A DNA stretch of 5,131 bases from Nitrospina sp. (GTDB lineage: Bacteria > Nitrospinota > Nitrospinia > Nitrospinales > VA-1): positions 1-5,131 of the forward strand of contig DODH01000303.1 in the NCBI GenBank assembly GCA_003545625.1, given 5' to 3'. Made by a program: the position numbers and the translations under genes. Positions 1 through 5,131 of this stretch are shown piece by piece (within the stretch, counting starts at the first letter, position 1; each line of letters begins with the position of its first letter). A model generated the notes under the pieces. That model saw nothing but the letters and a program-made list of their open reading frames with translations, was not told where the DNA came from and did not search any database.

Positions 1-1
1 T

Positions 2-70
2 CACCAGAAACTCGGGTGCCGCGTCAAAGTCTATGGCGATATCACCGTCAAAGCAGCCATCGCAGACTGA
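2..70 (+). CDS. C-terminal end of an unidentified protein (5' end outside window)
   Basis: This is an open frame that enters from the left edge and stops at TGA 68-70, giving 22 residues that end in GDITVKAAIAD. Third codon positions are mostly G or C, as in the clear genes of this window, and the frame stops just before a T-rich non-coding stretch, so it looks like a real gene end. The fragment is too short to assign to a family and I do not recognise it. It converges on the membrane-protein gene that begins at 473 on the other strand. The other forward frame through this stretch gives an Arg/Ser/His-rich, then Phe/Ile-rich product that looks spurious. Confidence 0.5.
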   Translation, partial: HQKLGCRVKVYGDITVKAAIAD

Positions 71-119
71 CCATCCAGGTATTTCCCCTTCCCCATTATT
101 TTATTTTCATTAAGTTTTT
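71..119. other. Short T-rich gap between convergent genes
   Basis: This 49-bp gap lies between the stop of the left partial gene and the stop of the minus-strand membrane-protein gene. The plus strand carries two T-rich runs (about 97-109 and 114-121). I find no convincing GC-rich stem in front of them, so a standard intrinsic terminator cannot be called. The T-rich stretch could still be the tail of one for the leftward-lying plus-strand gene. Confidence 0.3.
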
Positions 120-473
120 TTATATCCTGAGTACAATAAGTAACGGCAGAAGTGTCAGCCCTACAGCACCAACGAAGGCGTGGATCATGACGTCCCAGCG
201 TTTGCTGTAGGGGACGATTGTGATAAAGTAAAGGCAGATCAAATAATCCAGCAAGCTGTTTTCATCGTGGGTCTGGTTCATGAGCAGATAATAGCCCAGG
301 CAAAACACGATGGTGTAAAACAGGAGCCTGTGGATTTTGAGGCTTTGGGTAGTCCTCTTTCTGAAGGCCATGAACAACCCCAGAAAGATATTGATGATAT
401 AAAATCCGATCGCAGACACCACCCAGATAAGCGATGGGGAAGATGTGATTTTCGGGATTAGGGTGGCATCCAT
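120..473 (-). CDS. Small four-helix integral membrane protein, function unknown
   Basis: This gene encodes 117 residues dominated by hydrophobic stretches at roughly 15-36, 48-65, 73-88 and 95-115, predicted as four transmembrane helices. The short basic loops FRKR (37-40) and SKRW (90-93) fall after helices 1 and 3. The acidic/polar loop with QTHDEN falls between helices 2 and 3. By the positive-inside rule both termini would face outward. There is no signal peptide, cysteine motif or catalytic signature, and I do not recognise the family. The ATG at 473-471 is the only sensible start. A weak GAG-containing stretch lies about 12 bases upstream, so translation initiation may be poor. The gene is divergent from the dehydrogenase gene with 38 bp between their starts, and convergent with the left partial gene. 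The forward-strand frame across the same bases gives a charged product without family features. I am fairly sure that this minus-strand frame is the coding one. Confidence 0.75.
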   Translation of the reverse strand: MDATLIPKITSSPSLIWVVSAIGFYIINIFLGLFMAFRKRTTQSLKIHRLLFYTIVFCLGYYLLMNQTHDENSLLDYLICLYFITIVPYSKRWDVMIHAFVGAVGLTLLPLLIVLRI

Positions 474-511
474 AAAACATCGAATCTCAAGAAGGTGAAT
501 GGCATATTAAC

Positions 512-1297
512 ATGGGCTTAAATTTGAAAAACCGAAAAGTGGTCATCACCGGGGCCAGTGACGGTATCGGCAGGGCTCTGGCCCTGGCATTTGCCAAGGA
601 AGGCGCTCAGGTTGCCGTCTGCGCCCGCAACCAGGGTCGTCTGGACGCCTTGTCCGACGAAATTAAAGGCGCTCTATTCTTTGCCGCTGACCTCGGTAAG
701 GCAGAAGGAATTGCAGCCTTTCACAAAAGCGTACTGCAACAACTGGGGCAGGTCGATGTACTGATCAATAATGTCGGAGCGATTTTAAAACTGGCAAACT
801 TTATTGAACTGACCGATCAGGACTGGGAAGATTCGTTTCAAATCAATCTGATGTCTGCCGTCCGGCTGACCCGGTTATGCATTCCCTCTCTCAAACAGTC
901 CACTTGCGCAAGGATCATTAATATTTCATCCATTGCCGCCGCCAGTCCGCAGGAAGTTTTTCCACACTACAGCGCCATGAAGGCCGGGCTTTCCAATTTC
1001 ACCGTTTCCCTGGCCCAGACCCTTGCTCCGGATAATATTCTGGTCAATTCCATTTCCCCCGGCCCGGTATGGAGCAAATCATGGGAAGACGAAGCCAAAG
1101 CACAATGTAATGGTTCTTCCATGGAGCAAACAAAAAAAGAAATCATGGAACAAACCGGGAAAACCATTCCTTTAAACAGAATGGGCATGCCGGAGGATTT
1201 AACAGGACTGGCCCTGTTCCTGGCTTCTGAGCAATCGGCCTGGATCACAGCCACGAATTTTAACGTAGATGGCGGTTTAACCCGGAACCCATTTTAA
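512..1297 (+). CDS. Short-chain dehydrogenase/reductase (classical SDR, FabG-like)
   Basis: This is a 261-residue cytoplasmic NAD(P)-dependent oxidoreductase of the classical SDR family, at the usual family length of about 250-260. Visible motifs in order are the nucleotide-binding TGASDGIG (13-20), an acidic AADL (58-61) contacting the adenine, NNVG (86-89), the helix Asn of INL (N112), catalytic Ser in NISSIAA (139-140), the YSAMK pair Tyr153 and Lys157, SPGPV (182-186), and a C-terminal NVDGGL. The Ser-Tyr-Lys-Asn set is complete, so the enzyme should be active. Arg39 after the second strand hints at NADPH rather than NADH, which is inference. The substrate cannot be read from sequence. 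It resembles 3-oxoacyl-ACP reductases, but FabG-like SDRs act on many ketones and alcohols and there are no fatty-acid genes beside it. The ATG at 512 sits about 14 bases after AAGGTG (492-497), a rather long spacing, but it places the Rossmann motif at the normal distance. The stop is one base before the protease start, so the two are probably co-transcribed. Confidence 0.93.
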   Translation: MGLNLKNRKVVITGASDGIGRALALAFAKEGAQVAVCARNQGRLDALSDEIKGALFFAADLGKAEGIAAFHKSVLQQLGQVDVLINNVGAILKLANFIELTDQDWEDSFQINLMSAVRLTRLCIPSLKQSTCARIINISSIAAASPQEVFPHYSAMKAGLSNFTVSLAQTLAPDNILVNSISPGPVWSKSWEDEAKAQCNGSSMEQTKKEIMEQTGKTIPLNRMGMPEDLTGLALFLASEQSAWITATNFNVDGGLTRNPF

Positions 1298-1298
1298 T

Positions 1299-1571
1299 AT
1301 GACACACAAATTTTTATCGGCCATCATCTTCCTGGGCATGCTTACCGGATGCTCGGTTTCGCAATCGGCAAAACAAGCTGATAAAATCCTGGTCACTTCG
1401 GAATCCCCTATTTTCGACAAACGATTTGAATCCGTCTCGCTAAAAGATATTGACCTGGGAAATTTCTGGGTTCATGGCGATTCATCGGATGACCGCGAAC
1501 CGGTTCCGTTAGACAACCACACGTTTTCCCGTATCACCGGGAAGGCTACATCCTCACCAATGCTCATGTAA
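1299..1571 (+). CDS. N-terminal part of a frameshifted HtrA-type protease, with lipoprotein signal
   Basis: This is a 90-codon frame starting one base after the dehydrogenase stop. The first 18 residues form a lipoprotein signal: a Lys near the start, a hydrophobic core (SAIIFLGML) and the lipobox LTGC with Cys18 as the lipidation site. Ser19 at +2 would favour outer-membrane sorting where the Lol rule applies. Residues 19 to about 78 are polar and have no recognisable domain of their own. The last dozen or so residues (about GKATSSPMLM) look like an out-of-frame reading of DNA that, one frame over, encodes the HtrA motif GYILTNAHV. I therefore read this as the upstream part of the gene that continues at 1541-2356, not as an independent small lipoprotein. 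The usual G-S/T-G-F segment just ahead of the His motif is not seen; NHTFSRITG stands in its place. As written, the product would be a truncated lipoprotein without protease activity. Confidence 0.6.
   Translation: MTHKFLSAIIFLGMLTGCSVSQSAKQADKILVTSESPIFDKRFESVSLKDIDLGNFWVHGDSSDDREPVPLDNHTFSRITGKATSSPMLM
1536..1570 (+). other. Frameshift junction inside the HtrA-type gene
   Basis: Up to about 1541 the lipoprotein frame reads RITG. From 1541 the frame beginning GAA GGC TAC reads EGYILTNAHV, the strictly family-typical segment with the catalytic His (codon 1565-1567). The two frames differ by one base. Inserting a single G into the GGG run at 1539-1541 would join them as RITG-EGYILTNAHV, closely matching the family pattern. 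Removing one G would instead give VSPEGYILTNAHV from the third frame, but that would need a second shift upstream. No standard slippery heptamer in the correct register is visible. The most likely causes are an indel in the assembly or a genuine inactivating mutation. Confidence 0.65.
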
Positions 1572-1594
1572 TTTCCAATGCGGTTAATGTCCAT

Positions 1595-2356
1595 GTGGTA
1601 CTGGCTGAAGGAAAAAAAGAATACCCCGCGAAAATCATTGGAATAGACCGGCTGACCGACACCGCCCTGATTAAAATTGAGCCGGACTTCGTTCCCACCG
1701 TTCTACCCTTCGGCGATTCGGACAAACTGCAAATGGGAGAGATGGTACTGGCAATAGGAAATCCACTGGGATTCCAGCATTCCGTAACATCCGGCCTGAT
1801 CAGCGCCAAGGAGAGGGCTACTCCCCACGCCGGAAACCGCTATACAAACTTTCTGCAAACCGACTCGGCCATCAACCCCGGCAGTAGCGGTGGGCCCCTC
1901 ATCAACCTTTATGGAGAAGTGGTGGGGATCAATACAGCTATTGTTGAACAGGCACAATTGATCGGGTTCGCAATTCCCATCAATACCGTAAAAGGTGTCA
2001 TGGGTATGCTGATCATCGGCAAAACGGAAAGAGGATGGTTCGGAGCCCACGCATCACCTATCACTGCCGAGGAAGCTTTGGAACTGAACTATCCGGAGTC
2101 TGAGGGAATGCTTATCAAAGGTGTGGATAAAGACAGCCCCGCCGAACAGTCCGGCCTGCAAATAAATGACATCATCACCGGATTTAACAAAGAGCCGATC
2201 ACCAGTCTGTCCATCTTCCGGCGCAAACTGCTGACCCTCATCCCGGGGCAGGAAATTCATTTAACCATCTTCAGGGATGGGAAAACCTTCGAGATCACCA
2301 GTACCCTGGCTCGAAAAAAAACCGAGGAAGAAAACGCAGCAGAACCAACCTCCTGA
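1595..2356 (+). CDS. HtrA/Deg-family serine protease with one PDZ domain, C-terminal part of frameshifted gene
   Basis: The coordinates start at a GTG that is only the first possible start codon. The coding frame really extends back to about 1541 and includes the catalytic His in TNAHV, ten codons before this GTG. Counting from the GTG, the trypsin-like domain shows the catalytic Asp in TDTALIKIE (D22), the GNPLGF loop (55-60), FLQTDSAINPGSSGGP with catalytic Ser98, and GEVVGINT and GFAIPIN strands. One PDZ domain follows (about 150-240; GMLIKGVDKDSPAEQSGL, NDIITGFN). The charged tail KKTEEENAAEPTS ends the protein. All three catalytic residues are present, but no start codon serves them in this frame. 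A single PDZ resembles DegS or short HtrA proteins rather than DegP/DegQ with two. HtrA proteases degrade or sense misfolded proteins outside the cytoplasmic membrane. With the upstream lipobox this one would be membrane-tethered in the periplasm. The family assignment is secure; whether a functional product is made is uncertain. Confidence 0.85.
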   Translation: MVLAEGKKEYPAKIIGIDRLTDTALIKIEPDFVPTVLPFGDSDKLQMGEMVLAIGNPLGFQHSVTSGLISAKERATPHAGNRYTNFLQTDSAINPGSSGGPLINLYGEVVGINTAIVEQAQLIGFAIPINTVKGVMGMLIIGKTERGWFGAHASPITAEEALELNYPESEGMLIKGVDKDSPAEQSGLQINDIITGFNKEPITSLSIFRRKLLTLIPGQEIHLTIFRDGKTFEITSTLARKKTEEENAAEPTS

Positions 2357-2369
2357 AATTTCGCTCGGC

Positions 2370-2398
2370 TTGCATTTTAGGGAAAGTCACAGTATTCT
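2370..2398 (+). promoter_or_regulatory. Possible sigma-70-type promoter for the phosphomutase gene
   Basis: TTGCAT (2370-2375) and TATTCT (2393-2398) are separated by 17 bases, matching the -35 and -10 consensus at four of six positions each. Transcription would start near 2405, about 40 bases before the phosphomutase ATG. It lies in the only gap longer than a base in the plus-strand run 512-3827. A match of this quality arises easily by chance, so this is a candidate only. Confidence 0.25.
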
Positions 2399-2444
2399 CC
2401 CATCTTATTGCAAAAACCAACTTACAAAACAAACCGTATTTTTT

Positions 2445-3827
2445 ATGACACCTGACATCAATCCTCAAATCTTTCGCGAATATGATATACGCGGTGTGGT
2501 CGGCAAAGACCTCACCCCCGAAACCGTTCAACTGATCGGCCAAGCCATCGGCACTTATTTGAAACGCCAGGGAGCAAAATCACTGGTATTGGGGTGGGAC
2601 GTTCGCTCCAGTTCGGTGGACTTTCGCGATATTTTATCCAAAGCCCTGACCTCCACCGGATGCGATGTCATGGATATTGGAGTGGTCCCCACGCCCGTGT
2701 CCTACTTTGCCCTGCATCATCTCAAAGCGGATGGCGGCGTGATGATCACCGGTAGCCACAATCCGCCGGAGTTCAATGGCTTCAAAATCAGCCAGGGCCA
2801 ACACAGTCTATATGGCAAAAAGATTCAGGAATTGAAAAGCCTGATCGATTCCAAAGATTTCGAAACCGGATCGGGAAAAATCGAACAGACAAATATTCTG
2901 GAACCTTATATGGAACATATATGCTCCATCCTGAATATTTCCAGAAAAGTAAAAGTTGTAGTAGACGGAGGTAACGGGTGCTTCGGTATAGTGGGCCCGC
3001 AACTCTTGAGAAAACTCGGACTGGATCCTATAGAAATTTTTTGCGAACCGGATGGAACCTTTCCTAACCACCATCCCGATCCCACTGTGGCAAAAAACCT
3101 AAAAGGATTGATTGCAAAAGTTCGGGCCGAAAACGCAGAGTTGGGGATCGGGTTTGACGGAGATGCCGACCGCATTGGCATCGTGGATAACAACGGCAAT
3201 ATTCTATGGGGAGACCAGCTGTTGACTATTTTCGCACGGGATATCCTTTCAAGAAATCCCGGTGCCACTATTGTGGGGGAAGTCAAATGCTCACAGAACT
3301 TGTTTCAGGATATCGAAAAACATGGCGGAGTTCCGGTCATGGCACCGGCGGGCCACTCCCTGATCAAAAATAAAATGAAGGAGACCGGTGCGCTTCTTGG
3401 CGGGGAAATGAGCGGCCACGTCTGTTTCGCCGACAATTATTTCGGATACGATGACGCGGTGTTTGCCGCAGGCCGGATATTGCAAATTGTAGCGCAGTCC
3501 AGCCAAAAAGTTTCTGAAATGCTCGCCGACCTTCCTGAAACGGCTTACACGCCGGAGATTCGTATCGACTGTCCCGATGATAAGAAGTTTGAAATCGTAC
3601 GTGAGTTGACAGAGTTTTTCAAGAACCAGTACGATGTCATTGACATTGATGGTGTGCGGATCAACTTTGACAATGGCTGGGCATTGATCCGCGCCTCCAA
3701 CACCCAGCCGGTACTGGTGCTGAGGTTCGAGGCCGAAACCCAGACCCGCCTTGAAGAACTGGTCAGCATTGTAAAAAAACAAATGGATCAATACCGACCC
3801 GTTGTCCAGTTCGATTACCACTGCTAG
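2445..3827 (+). CDS. algC: Phosphomannomutase/phosphoglucomutase (AlgC/ManB type)
   Basis: This is a 460-residue cytoplasmic enzyme of the alpha-D-phosphohexomutase family, almost the same length as the 463-residue Pseudomonas AlgC. It interconverts mannose-6-P/mannose-1-P and glucose-6-P/glucose-1-P through a phosphoserine, feeding GDP-mannose and UDP/dTDP-glucose synthesis for LPS and exopolysaccharide. Visible elements are FREYDIRGVVG (10-20), the phosphoserine loop TGSHNPPEFNG with Ser104, VVVDGGNG, FPNHHPDPT, the metal loop DGDADR (238-243), Lys281 in EVKCS, PAGHSLIKNKMKETGALLGGEMSGH (sugar-binding GEMSGH 320-325), and the phosphate-binding RASNTQP (416-422). Every expected active-site residue is present. 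The ATG at 2445 leaves nine residues before FREYDIRG, as in AlgC. An in-frame upstream ATG at 2277 would overlap the protease gene by 80 bases and add an unrelated basic extension, so it is rejected. There is no Shine-Dalgarno sequence ahead of the ATG (the preceding bases are A/T-rich). The symbol follows similarity to AlgC from memory; manB or pgm are alternative names. Confidence 0.95.
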   Translation: MTPDINPQIFREYDIRGVVGKDLTPETVQLIGQAIGTYLKRQGAKSLVLGWDVRSSSVDFRDILSKALTSTGCDVMDIGVVPTPVSYFALHHLKADGGVMITGSHNPPEFNGFKISQGQHSLYGKKIQELKSLIDSKDFETGSGKIEQTNILEPYMEHICSILNISRKVKVVVDGGNGCFGIVGPQLLRKLGLDPIEIFCEPDGTFPNHHPDPTVAKNLKGLIAKVRAENAELGIGFDGDADRIGIVDNNGNILWGDQLLTIFARDILSRNPGATIVGEVKCSQNLFQDIEKHGGVPVMAPAGHSLIKNKMKETGALLGGEMSGHVCFADNYFGYDDAVFAAGRILQIVAQSSQKVSEMLADLPETAYTPEIRIDCPDDKKFEIVRELTEFFKNQYDVIDIDGVRINFDNGWALIRASNTQPVLVLRFEAETQTRLEELVSIVKKQMDQYRPVVQFDYHC

Positions 3828-3829
3828 CC

Positions 3830-3856
3830 GCCAGCGTAACGCTGGACCCAGCTGGC
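3830..3856. repeat. Compact inverted-repeat cluster just after the phosphomutase stop
   Basis: CCAGCG (3831-3836) and CGCTGG (3840-3845) form a perfect 6-bp stem with a TAA loop. Immediately afterwards CCAGCTGG (3848-3855) is a perfect palindrome. GCCAGC (3830-3835) can also pair with GCTGGC (3851-3856), so alternative folds exist. It begins two bases after the stop codon and has no T-run behind it. It could stabilise the 3' end of the phosphomutase message, be a REP-like unit, or be incidental. Seeing copies elsewhere in the genome would decide. Confidence 0.4.
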
Positions 3857-3920
3857 AATAGCTCTATCGGGCAAGCAAAGAGTTGTCTCGATCACCAACA
3901 AAACTGCTAGTTTATGCAAA

Positions 3921-3946
3921 CCCCCTGTATCCCTCTTATCAGGGGG
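3921..3946. terminator. Candidate bidirectional terminator between convergent genes
   Basis: CCCCCTG (3921-3927) and CAGGGGG (3940-3946) form a 7-bp, nearly all-GC stem around a 12-base loop. It lies 93 bp after the phosphomutase stop and about 66 bp beyond the end of the minus-strand MEMO gene, as expected for a shared terminator. On the minus strand the stem is followed by TTTGCATAAAC, and on the plus strand by an A/T-rich stretch without a true T-run. It is therefore a weak intrinsic terminator by standard rules, slightly better for the minus strand. Confidence 0.45.
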
Positions 3947-3955
3947 AATCATTAA

Positions 3956-4002
3956 AGTATTGTGCTTGATGGTGTTGTTTGCTTGATGAGCAATGCAATA
4001 CT
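3956..4002. repeat. Second inverted repeat, containing a 9-bp direct repeat
   Basis: AGTATTG (3956-3962) is the exact reverse complement of CAATACT (3996-4002). Between the arms is an inner stem, TTGCT (3979-3983) with AGCAA (3989-3993). TGCTTGATG also occurs twice in direct orientation (3963-3971 and 3980-3988, 17 bases apart). The block lies just beyond the MEMO-gene stop. It may contribute to 3'-end structure of that transcript. No family is recognised and the repeats are short enough to be chance. Confidence 0.3.
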
Positions 4003-4012
4003 GGCCCCGCGC

Positions 4013-4852
4013 CTAGCGGTGGATTATCAGTCCTGCATAACCCACGACTTTTTCCATATCTCCGCTCACTTCTCCCGAAGTCATATACTTGACCAACTCG
4101 GCCTCTTTGGCACCCAAACTTTCACAGCAGTGCAACATGACGGTTACCGGATTGACCCCACACATCGTGATCTTTTCTGACCGTACTGTTTCCCACAAAC
4201 CGACCGGGTCCCGGTTTTGTATGCAGGCAATGGCCTTTTGGTCTTTGGCACTGGCCGCATCATGAGATTCGTAATGCGTCATATCCGAGCTGGCAACCAG
4301 CAAAACCGACCGCCCCAGCCGGTTAACCGCCCGCACAATTCCCTCACTGAGCACTTTGCAAGTTGAAACTTTCAACCGCATAAGGCAAATAGGAACAATT
4401 TGAAATTCTTTTTTAAAATATTGCAGAAACGGCAATTGGGTTTCCAGGGAATGCTCAAACCGGTGCGCCGAAGAGTCCGGTTTCGCTATAGCTGTTTCCT
4501 CGCAAATGGCGTTTGCCAGTTCCCGGTCGATGGCAATATCACCCATTGGCATGGACCAGACTCCATCCGTCATAACCGCCACCGCCTCGCCCCGGCCGGT
4601 ATGATTGGGTCCAATTAAAATAACCGTGTCTGGAATTTCAATTCTCGAATACACCGCCCCCGCCACATCCCCGGAGTACATGAACCCGGCATGGGGAACA
4701 ACAATGCCAAGAGCCGGGCTTTTTTTCATGTTCCGTTCCATATGGGATTCCACATCCCGAACCAAGGCCTCACGCTGGGCAGGATAAAACCTGCCGGCCA
4801 CTGCTGGCTGACGTTTTTCCCGACTCTGTTTATCCGAATCAAAAAACATCAT
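4013..4852 (-). CDS. amrB: MEMO-family protein (AmmeMemoRadiSam system protein B type)
   Basis: This is a 279-residue cytoplasmic protein covering the whole MEMO domain, related to extradiol-dioxygenase-like folds. The N-terminal signature is PAVAGRFYP (16-24). Motifs are VPHAGFMYSG with His54, GPNHTG with His84, FEHSLETQLPFLQ (133-144), ASSDMTHY with Asp190 and His193, and CGVNP with Cys231. By position these match the metal-site His/His/Cys and the Asp/His pair known in human MEMO1, so metal binding should be kept. The biochemical role of bacterial members is unsettled. Many genomes encode them with an AMMECR1-domain protein and a radical-SAM protein, neither of which is visible here. The start is the first of two consecutive ATGs at 4852-4847; GGAGAG at 4866-4861 is a good ribosome site for either. 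The start overlaps the pcm stop by 4 bp, indicating translational coupling. The gene converges on the phosphomutase gene. The family call is firm; the symbol follows the naming of this family and is less certain. Confidence 0.9.
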   Translation of the reverse strand: MMFFDSDKQSREKRQPAVAGRFYPAQREALVRDVESHMERNMKKSPALGIVVPHAGFMYSGDVAGAVYSRIEIPDTVILIGPNHTGRGEAVAVMTDGVWSMPMGDIAIDRELANAICEETAIAKPDSSAHRFEHSLETQLPFLQYFKKEFQIVPICLMRLKVSTCKVLSEGIVRAVNRLGRSVLLVASSDMTHYESHDAASAKDQKAIACIQNRDPVGLWETVRSEKITMCGVNPVTVMLHCCESLGAKEAELVKYMTSGEVSGDMEKVVGYAGLIIHR

Positions 4853-5131
4853 CGTCGAATCTCTCCAGTCATGGGCACAAACACCACAGCGGTAATAAAT
4901 CGTTCTTTCAGGCTCCCGTTTTTCTGCTTGGTCAGCACCACCAAGTCTTGCGAGCCTATGGTTTTTCCCAGGGGAAGCACCATTCTGCCGCCGACTTTCA
5001 ACTGGTCAACCAGAAGTTTGGGTATTTTCGGCGCCGCCGCGGTGATGAGAATCGCATCGAAAGGCGATTTTTCCTGCCACCCCCGATAACCATCACCGTG
5101 TCTAACAGTTACGTTTTTATAACCCAGCTTT
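4849..5131 (-). CDS. pcm: Protein-L-isoaspartate O-methyltransferase, C-terminal part (5' end outside window)
   Basis: The frame reads leftward from the right edge (first full codon 5130-5128) to TGA at 4851-4849, giving 93 residues, a little under half of a typical Pcm of about 210. Pcm transfers a methyl group from S-adenosylmethionine to isoaspartyl residues, starting repair of aged proteins in the cytoplasm. Visible family features are NVTVRHGDGYRGW (end of the SAM-binding region), PFDAILITAAAPKIP (post-motif strand and loop), QLKVGGRMVLPLG, and the highly typical C-terminal block FVPMTGE. The N-terminal substrate region and the first SAM glycine motif lie beyond the window. The stop overlaps the MEMO start in an ATGA arrangement, so the two genes form one operon with pcm first. 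No truncation or frameshift is seen in the visible part. Confidence 0.92.
   Translation of the reverse strand, partial: KLGYKNVTVRHGDGYRGWQEKSPFDAILITAAAPKIPKLLVDQLKVGGRMVLPLGKTIGSQDLVVLTKQKNGSLKERFITAVVFVPMTGEIRR

Noticed and set aside
180..461. Plus-strand 93-codon frame opposite the membrane-protein gene
   Set aside because: It is a charged product with no motif, and the opposite strand shows a coherent four-helix membrane pattern, so this is an antisense shadow.
474..511. TATTAA at 505-510 as a -10 element for the dehydrogenase gene
   Set aside because: It directly abuts the ATG and has no -35-like hexamer at a suitable distance.
1521..1545. Programmed -1 ribosomal frameshift in the protease gene
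   Set aside because: The TTTTCCC and CCGGGAA stretches are not in the register of a standard X-XXY-YYZ slippery site, and HtrA genes are not known for recoding. An indel is simpler.
1703..2050. Minus-strand 115-codon frame opposite the protease domain
   Set aside because: It is antisense to the GSSGGP-containing HtrA coding sequence and has no recognisable product.
2277..2444. Upstream in-frame ATG that would extend the phosphomutase by 56 residues
   Set aside because: The extension overlaps the 3' end of the protease gene in another frame, is basic and low in family similarity, and the ATG at 2445 gives the normal AlgC-like N-terminus.
3291..3821. Minus-strand 176-codon frame opposite the phosphomutase
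   Set aside because: It lies entirely antisense to a gene with every active-site motif intact and has no family features of its own.
3962..4180. Plus-strand 72-codon frame entering the 3' end of the MEMO gene
   Set aside because: Most of it is antisense to conserved MEMO coding sequence, and there is no ribosome site or motif.
4691..5089. Plus-strand 132-codon frame across the amrB and pcm junction
   Set aside because: It runs antisense through two well-recognised genes and their overlap, and the translation shows no domain.

Overview
The window reads as ordinary chromosomal DNA of a bacterium with an outer membrane. The base composition looks moderate. The gene content (a lipoprotein signal on an HtrA-type protease, an AlgC-like sugar phosphomutase, and a Pcm/MEMO pair) suggests a Gram-negative-type lineage. 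Comparison with Deltaproteobacteria- or Nitrospinota-like genomes is only a guess, and nothing here fixes the taxon. I see no phage, transposon, CRISPR, tRNA or rRNA.

Layout. Positions 2-70 hold the last 22 codons of an unidentified plus-strand gene. A T-rich gap follows, then a convergent minus-strand gene (120-473) for a 117-residue protein with four predicted membrane helices. Only 38 bp separate its start from a plus-strand run: a classical short-chain dehydrogenase/reductase (512-1297), then after one base an HtrA/Deg-type serine protease gene (1299-2356). In this sequence the protease gene is split by a frameshift just before the catalytic-histidine motif. After 88 bp comes a full-length phosphomannomutase/phosphoglucomutase of the AlgC type (2445-3827). 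A 185-bp gap between convergent genes (3828-4012) holds several inverted repeats, including the best terminator candidate. The right end is a minus-strand pair transcribed from beyond the edge: pcm (protein-L-isoaspartate O-methyltransferase, N-terminus missing), overlapping by 4 bp the start of a MEMO-family gene (amrB type).

How the genes may work together. The dehydrogenase and protease genes abut and are probably co-transcribed. The phosphomutase may share that transcript or use a weak promoter in the 88-bp gap. It would supply mannose-1-phosphate and glucose-1-phosphate for surface polysaccharide. The protease, if intact in the living cell, would act in envelope quality control. pcm and amrB are translationally coupled.

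The most notable features are the split protease gene, where all three catalytic residues survive but sit in a frame different from the lipoprotein start, and the tight pcm-amrB coupling. I found no convincing evidence of an undescribed multi-gene system.
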